Shown one piece after another: positions 62,189-64,000 of a stretch of 64,000 nucleotides of DNA (position 1 is its first letter; each line of letters opens with the position of its first letter). The stretch is from the NCBI GenBank assembly GCA_001657325.1, contig LWRO01000001.1, forward strand, positions 124,001 to 188,000, given 5' to 3'. A program made the position numbers and the translations under genes. Source of the DNA: Geitlerinema sp. BBD 1991-9. Its GTDB lineage: Bacteria > Cyanobacteriota > Cyanobacteriia > Cyanobacteriales > Geitlerinemataceae. Under the pieces are notes generated by a model that saw nothing but the letters and a program-made list of their open reading frames with translations, was not told where the DNA came from and ran no database searches.

Positions 62189-63205
62189 TTAAGCGGCCCA
62201 TTTTTCAGCAACGAGTTCGGCTAAATCCACCACGCGCTGGCTGTAGCCCCATTCGTTATCGTACCAAGCCACGACTTTCACCAAGTCGCCATCTAGCACC
62301 AACGTCAGGCTGGAATCGACGATGGACGATTCGTCGGTTCCGCGATAGTCCGTCGATACGAGGGGTTCGTCGCTGTAGCCGAGAATTCCCTTAAGAGAAC
62401 CGTTCGCCGATTCGTGTAAGACTTCGTTCACTTGTTCGGTGAAGGTTTTCTTTTCGATCTGAGCGACAAAGTCCACCACCGACACGTTCGGCGTGGGAAC
62501 GCGCATGGCAATACCGTTGAGTTTGCCCTTCATCTCGGGAATCACCAGTGCCACGGCTTTTGCAGCGCCCGTGGAGGTGGGAACGATGTTCATCGCAGCA
62601 GCACGAGCGCGGCGAACGTCGCGGTGACTGGCATCGAGCAACCGTTGGTCGCCCGTGTAGCTGTGCGTTGTGGTCATCGTCCCTTTGATGATGCCGAAGT
62701 TCTCGTGCAGCACTTTCACCACCGGTGCGAGGCAGTTGGTCGTACAGCTGGCGTTACTGACAACGTTATAATCTTCGTGTTTGTATTCTTGGTGGTTGAC
62801 ACCCATCACGAAAGTGCCAATATTGCCGCCTTTACCAGGTGCCGTAATCAAAACTTTTGTCGCGCCCGCTTCCAGATGTTTCGACGCACCTTCTTCTGTT
62901 ACGAACACCCCGGTCGATTCAATCACTAAATCGACTCCCCATTCCTTCCAGGGCAAGTTCAAAGGGTTGCGATCGCTGACGCACTTGATCGTTTTGCCGT
63001 TGACGGTAATGGAGTTACTATCGGCACTGATGTCCGCATCCAGCTTACCCAGCATCGTATCGTACTTGAGTAAGTGGGCGTTCGTTTTTGGGTCGGAAGT
63101 ATCGTTAACGCCGACCAATTCTAACTGACTGTTTTCTCTGGTTAACCAACAACGCAGAAAGTTGCGTCCGATGCGTCCAAAACCGTTAATTGCGACTCTA
63201 ATCAC
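62189..63205 (-). CDS. gap2: Glyceraldehyde-3-phosphate dehydrogenase, photosynthetic Gap2 type
   Basis: 338 residues. Motifs: [29 protein letters not shown] (catalytic Cys), and ending [17 protein letters not shown]. It works in the Calvin cycle. The start is GTG at 63205 just after an AGGAGG ribosome site; the open frame runs seven codons upstream. Cyanobacterial Gap2 enzymes use NADPH or NADH. It stands alone and transcribes leftward. Confidence 0.94.
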   Translation of the reverse strand: MIRVAINGFGRIGRNFLRCWLTRENSQLELVGVNDTSDPKTNAHLLKYDTMLGKLDADISADSNSITVNGKTIKCVSDRNPLNLPWKEWGVDLVIESTGVFVTEEGASKHLEAGATKVLITAPGKGGNIGTFVMGVNHQEYKHEDYNVVSNASCTTNCLAPVVKVLHENFGIIKGTMTTTHSYTGDQRLLDASHRDVRRARAAAMNIVPTSTGAAKAVALVIPEMKGKLNGIAMRVPTPNVSVVDFVAQIEKKTFTEQVNEVLHESANGSLKGILGYSDEPLVSTDYRGTDESSIVDSSLTLVLDGDLVKVVAWYDNEWGYSQRVVDLAELVAEKWAA

Positions 63206-63907
63206 CTTTTTTCCTCCTAACAGCAATCGCCCGTAACCGTGACGGGCACAGCCCTTGACTAAATTCGTTTGATTTGGGTTTTTCGACTCACTTTGCCGGT
63301 TGGCGGTTGCGGCCGTTGGCGTCGTTCCGAATCGATGTTCGTCCCGAGCGGCGTCGCGATCGAGTCGCCAGTCTAGCGCGTTCGCGTCGCCGCTCGCGAT
63401 GACGGTTCGGAACCCGGTTTGGCATACCTTGCCCTGGGTATGGATACTGAACCGAGCGTTTCAACTCGAGGTTGACAAGCAGCTCGGACTGCCTTCGAGA
63501 GTGCTGTTTCGAGACACACGCCGCTCGCGATAGCCGAATTCGGTCTCGCACTGCCGATGTGCATCTCACAACCCACGCTCGATGTGGTTGGCAAGCAGTT
63601 CGGAATTCTAGGTAAGTAGTTCGGGAAATCCGACCTACTTTGACCTCGACGACACCGCTTCGAGCGGTGTTCTCCCAATCCTACCAAAGCTTGTGCAAGC
63701 CATTGACCGATCGCTCGACCGAAAGCTTGTGGTTGTAGCACCAGGCGCGGTTTCAGGTAACGCCTCTCATCATATCGCAAAGACTATCCATTTCTCGATC
63801 GCCGCTTCGAGAATTGAGGGAAAAACGCAGCCAGAAAACATCGAGACCGAGTGCGTTTTTCGTGAATCTAGCAGCATTCGGCATTGTTGCAGCGAGAAGC
63901 CGTTCTG
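63206..63907. other. Intergenic region before a gene cut by the window end
   Basis: About 700 bases, no supported gene. Two small hairpins are seen: 63614-63641, AAGTAG/CTACTT with an inner TCGG/CCGA, and 63652-63670, ACACCGCT/AGCGGTGT with a 3-base loop. GC-rich, with open frames that look random. Confidence 0.45.
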
Positions 63908-64000
63908 ATGTCGATCTCGATCGAAACGGTGTGGGATCGCCTCGATTTCCAACCCGAGAAAGGTGTGGGTAAATATCATCCATGGGTGGTTTGGCGCAAT
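63908..64000 (+). CDS. Start of a gene running off the window (partial, unrecognised)
   Basis: ATG at 63908 opens 31 codons to the last base with no stop. It reads MSISIETVWDRLDFQPEKGV and continues into HPWVVW. I cannot name it; the sequence is protein-like and open, but short. Confidence 0.35.
   Translation, partial: MSISIETVWDRLDFQPEKGVGKYHPWVVWRN

Overview
The window is a chromosomal segment of an oxygenic, probably filamentous and non-heterocystous cyanobacterium. The evidence is three psbA (D1) genes, psb28, a plant-type gap2, a bifunctional arginine dihydrolase/ornithine cyclodeaminase (AgrE), pilT next to a KaiB-like gene, an hps-type polysaccharide cluster, and very frequent CGATCGA/TCGATCGA words. 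Species cannot be fixed from sequence alone. I found no rRNA, tRNA, CRISPR array or intact transposon.

Layout. 0-11 kb: a hybrid histidine kinase with a periplasmic c-heme motif, murD, a glycosyltransferase, then leftward smc and a PRC-barrel protein. 11-20 kb: a secreted haemagglutinin-like exoprotein, a small secreted peptide, a CHAT-like protein that has lost its cysteine, HU, and an RND efflux pump behind a perfect palindrome placed between its -35 and -10. 19.5-26 kb: a b-type cytochrome, a GT2-GtrA protein, an hps-like exopolysaccharide cluster and bioD. 26.8-31.3 kb: agrE, a small membrane protein, a glycine-oxidase-like flavoprotein and a HIT protein. 31.4-32.5 kb: a standard D1 gene of the Glu130 type. 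32.6-38 kb: fused remnants of an ATPase and a XisI-like gene, an RTX sorbosone dehydrogenase-like protein, a VWA protein, an M16 peptidase and a TetR regulator.

38.4-43.7 kb is the most interesting part. Five leftward genes encode a low-oxygen-type D1 (D1'), a rogue D1 lacking several ligands of the oxygen-evolving Mn cluster, an NrdG-like radical SAM protein, a rhodanese and a sulfide:quinone oxidoreductase (SQR)-like flavoprotein. Together they look like a switch from oxygen-evolving photosystem II to sulfide- or anoxia-adapted electron flow. A motif ATAAC-N6-GTTAT lies upstream of D1' and in the RND promoter, and an imperfect version lies in the rhodanese-SQR promoter, so one repressor may control all three.

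44-64 kb holds mostly housekeeping and envelope genes: a FecR-like secreted protein, a protein with an internal tandem repeat, a UPF0104-type membrane protein, a lipoprotein, ribE, a bifunctional nuclease, a ferredoxin-type aldo-keto reductase, yjbQ, psb28 with a broken tandem copy, a CtpA/B-type protease, a TPR-like protein, two DUF218 genes around gltA, a KaiB-like gene with pilT, wecB, a potassium channel and gap2. Several PSII-related genes (three psbA, psb28, a Ctp-type protease) lie in one 21-kb stretch, while pilT/KaiB-like and hps genes point to gliding or phototactic motility.
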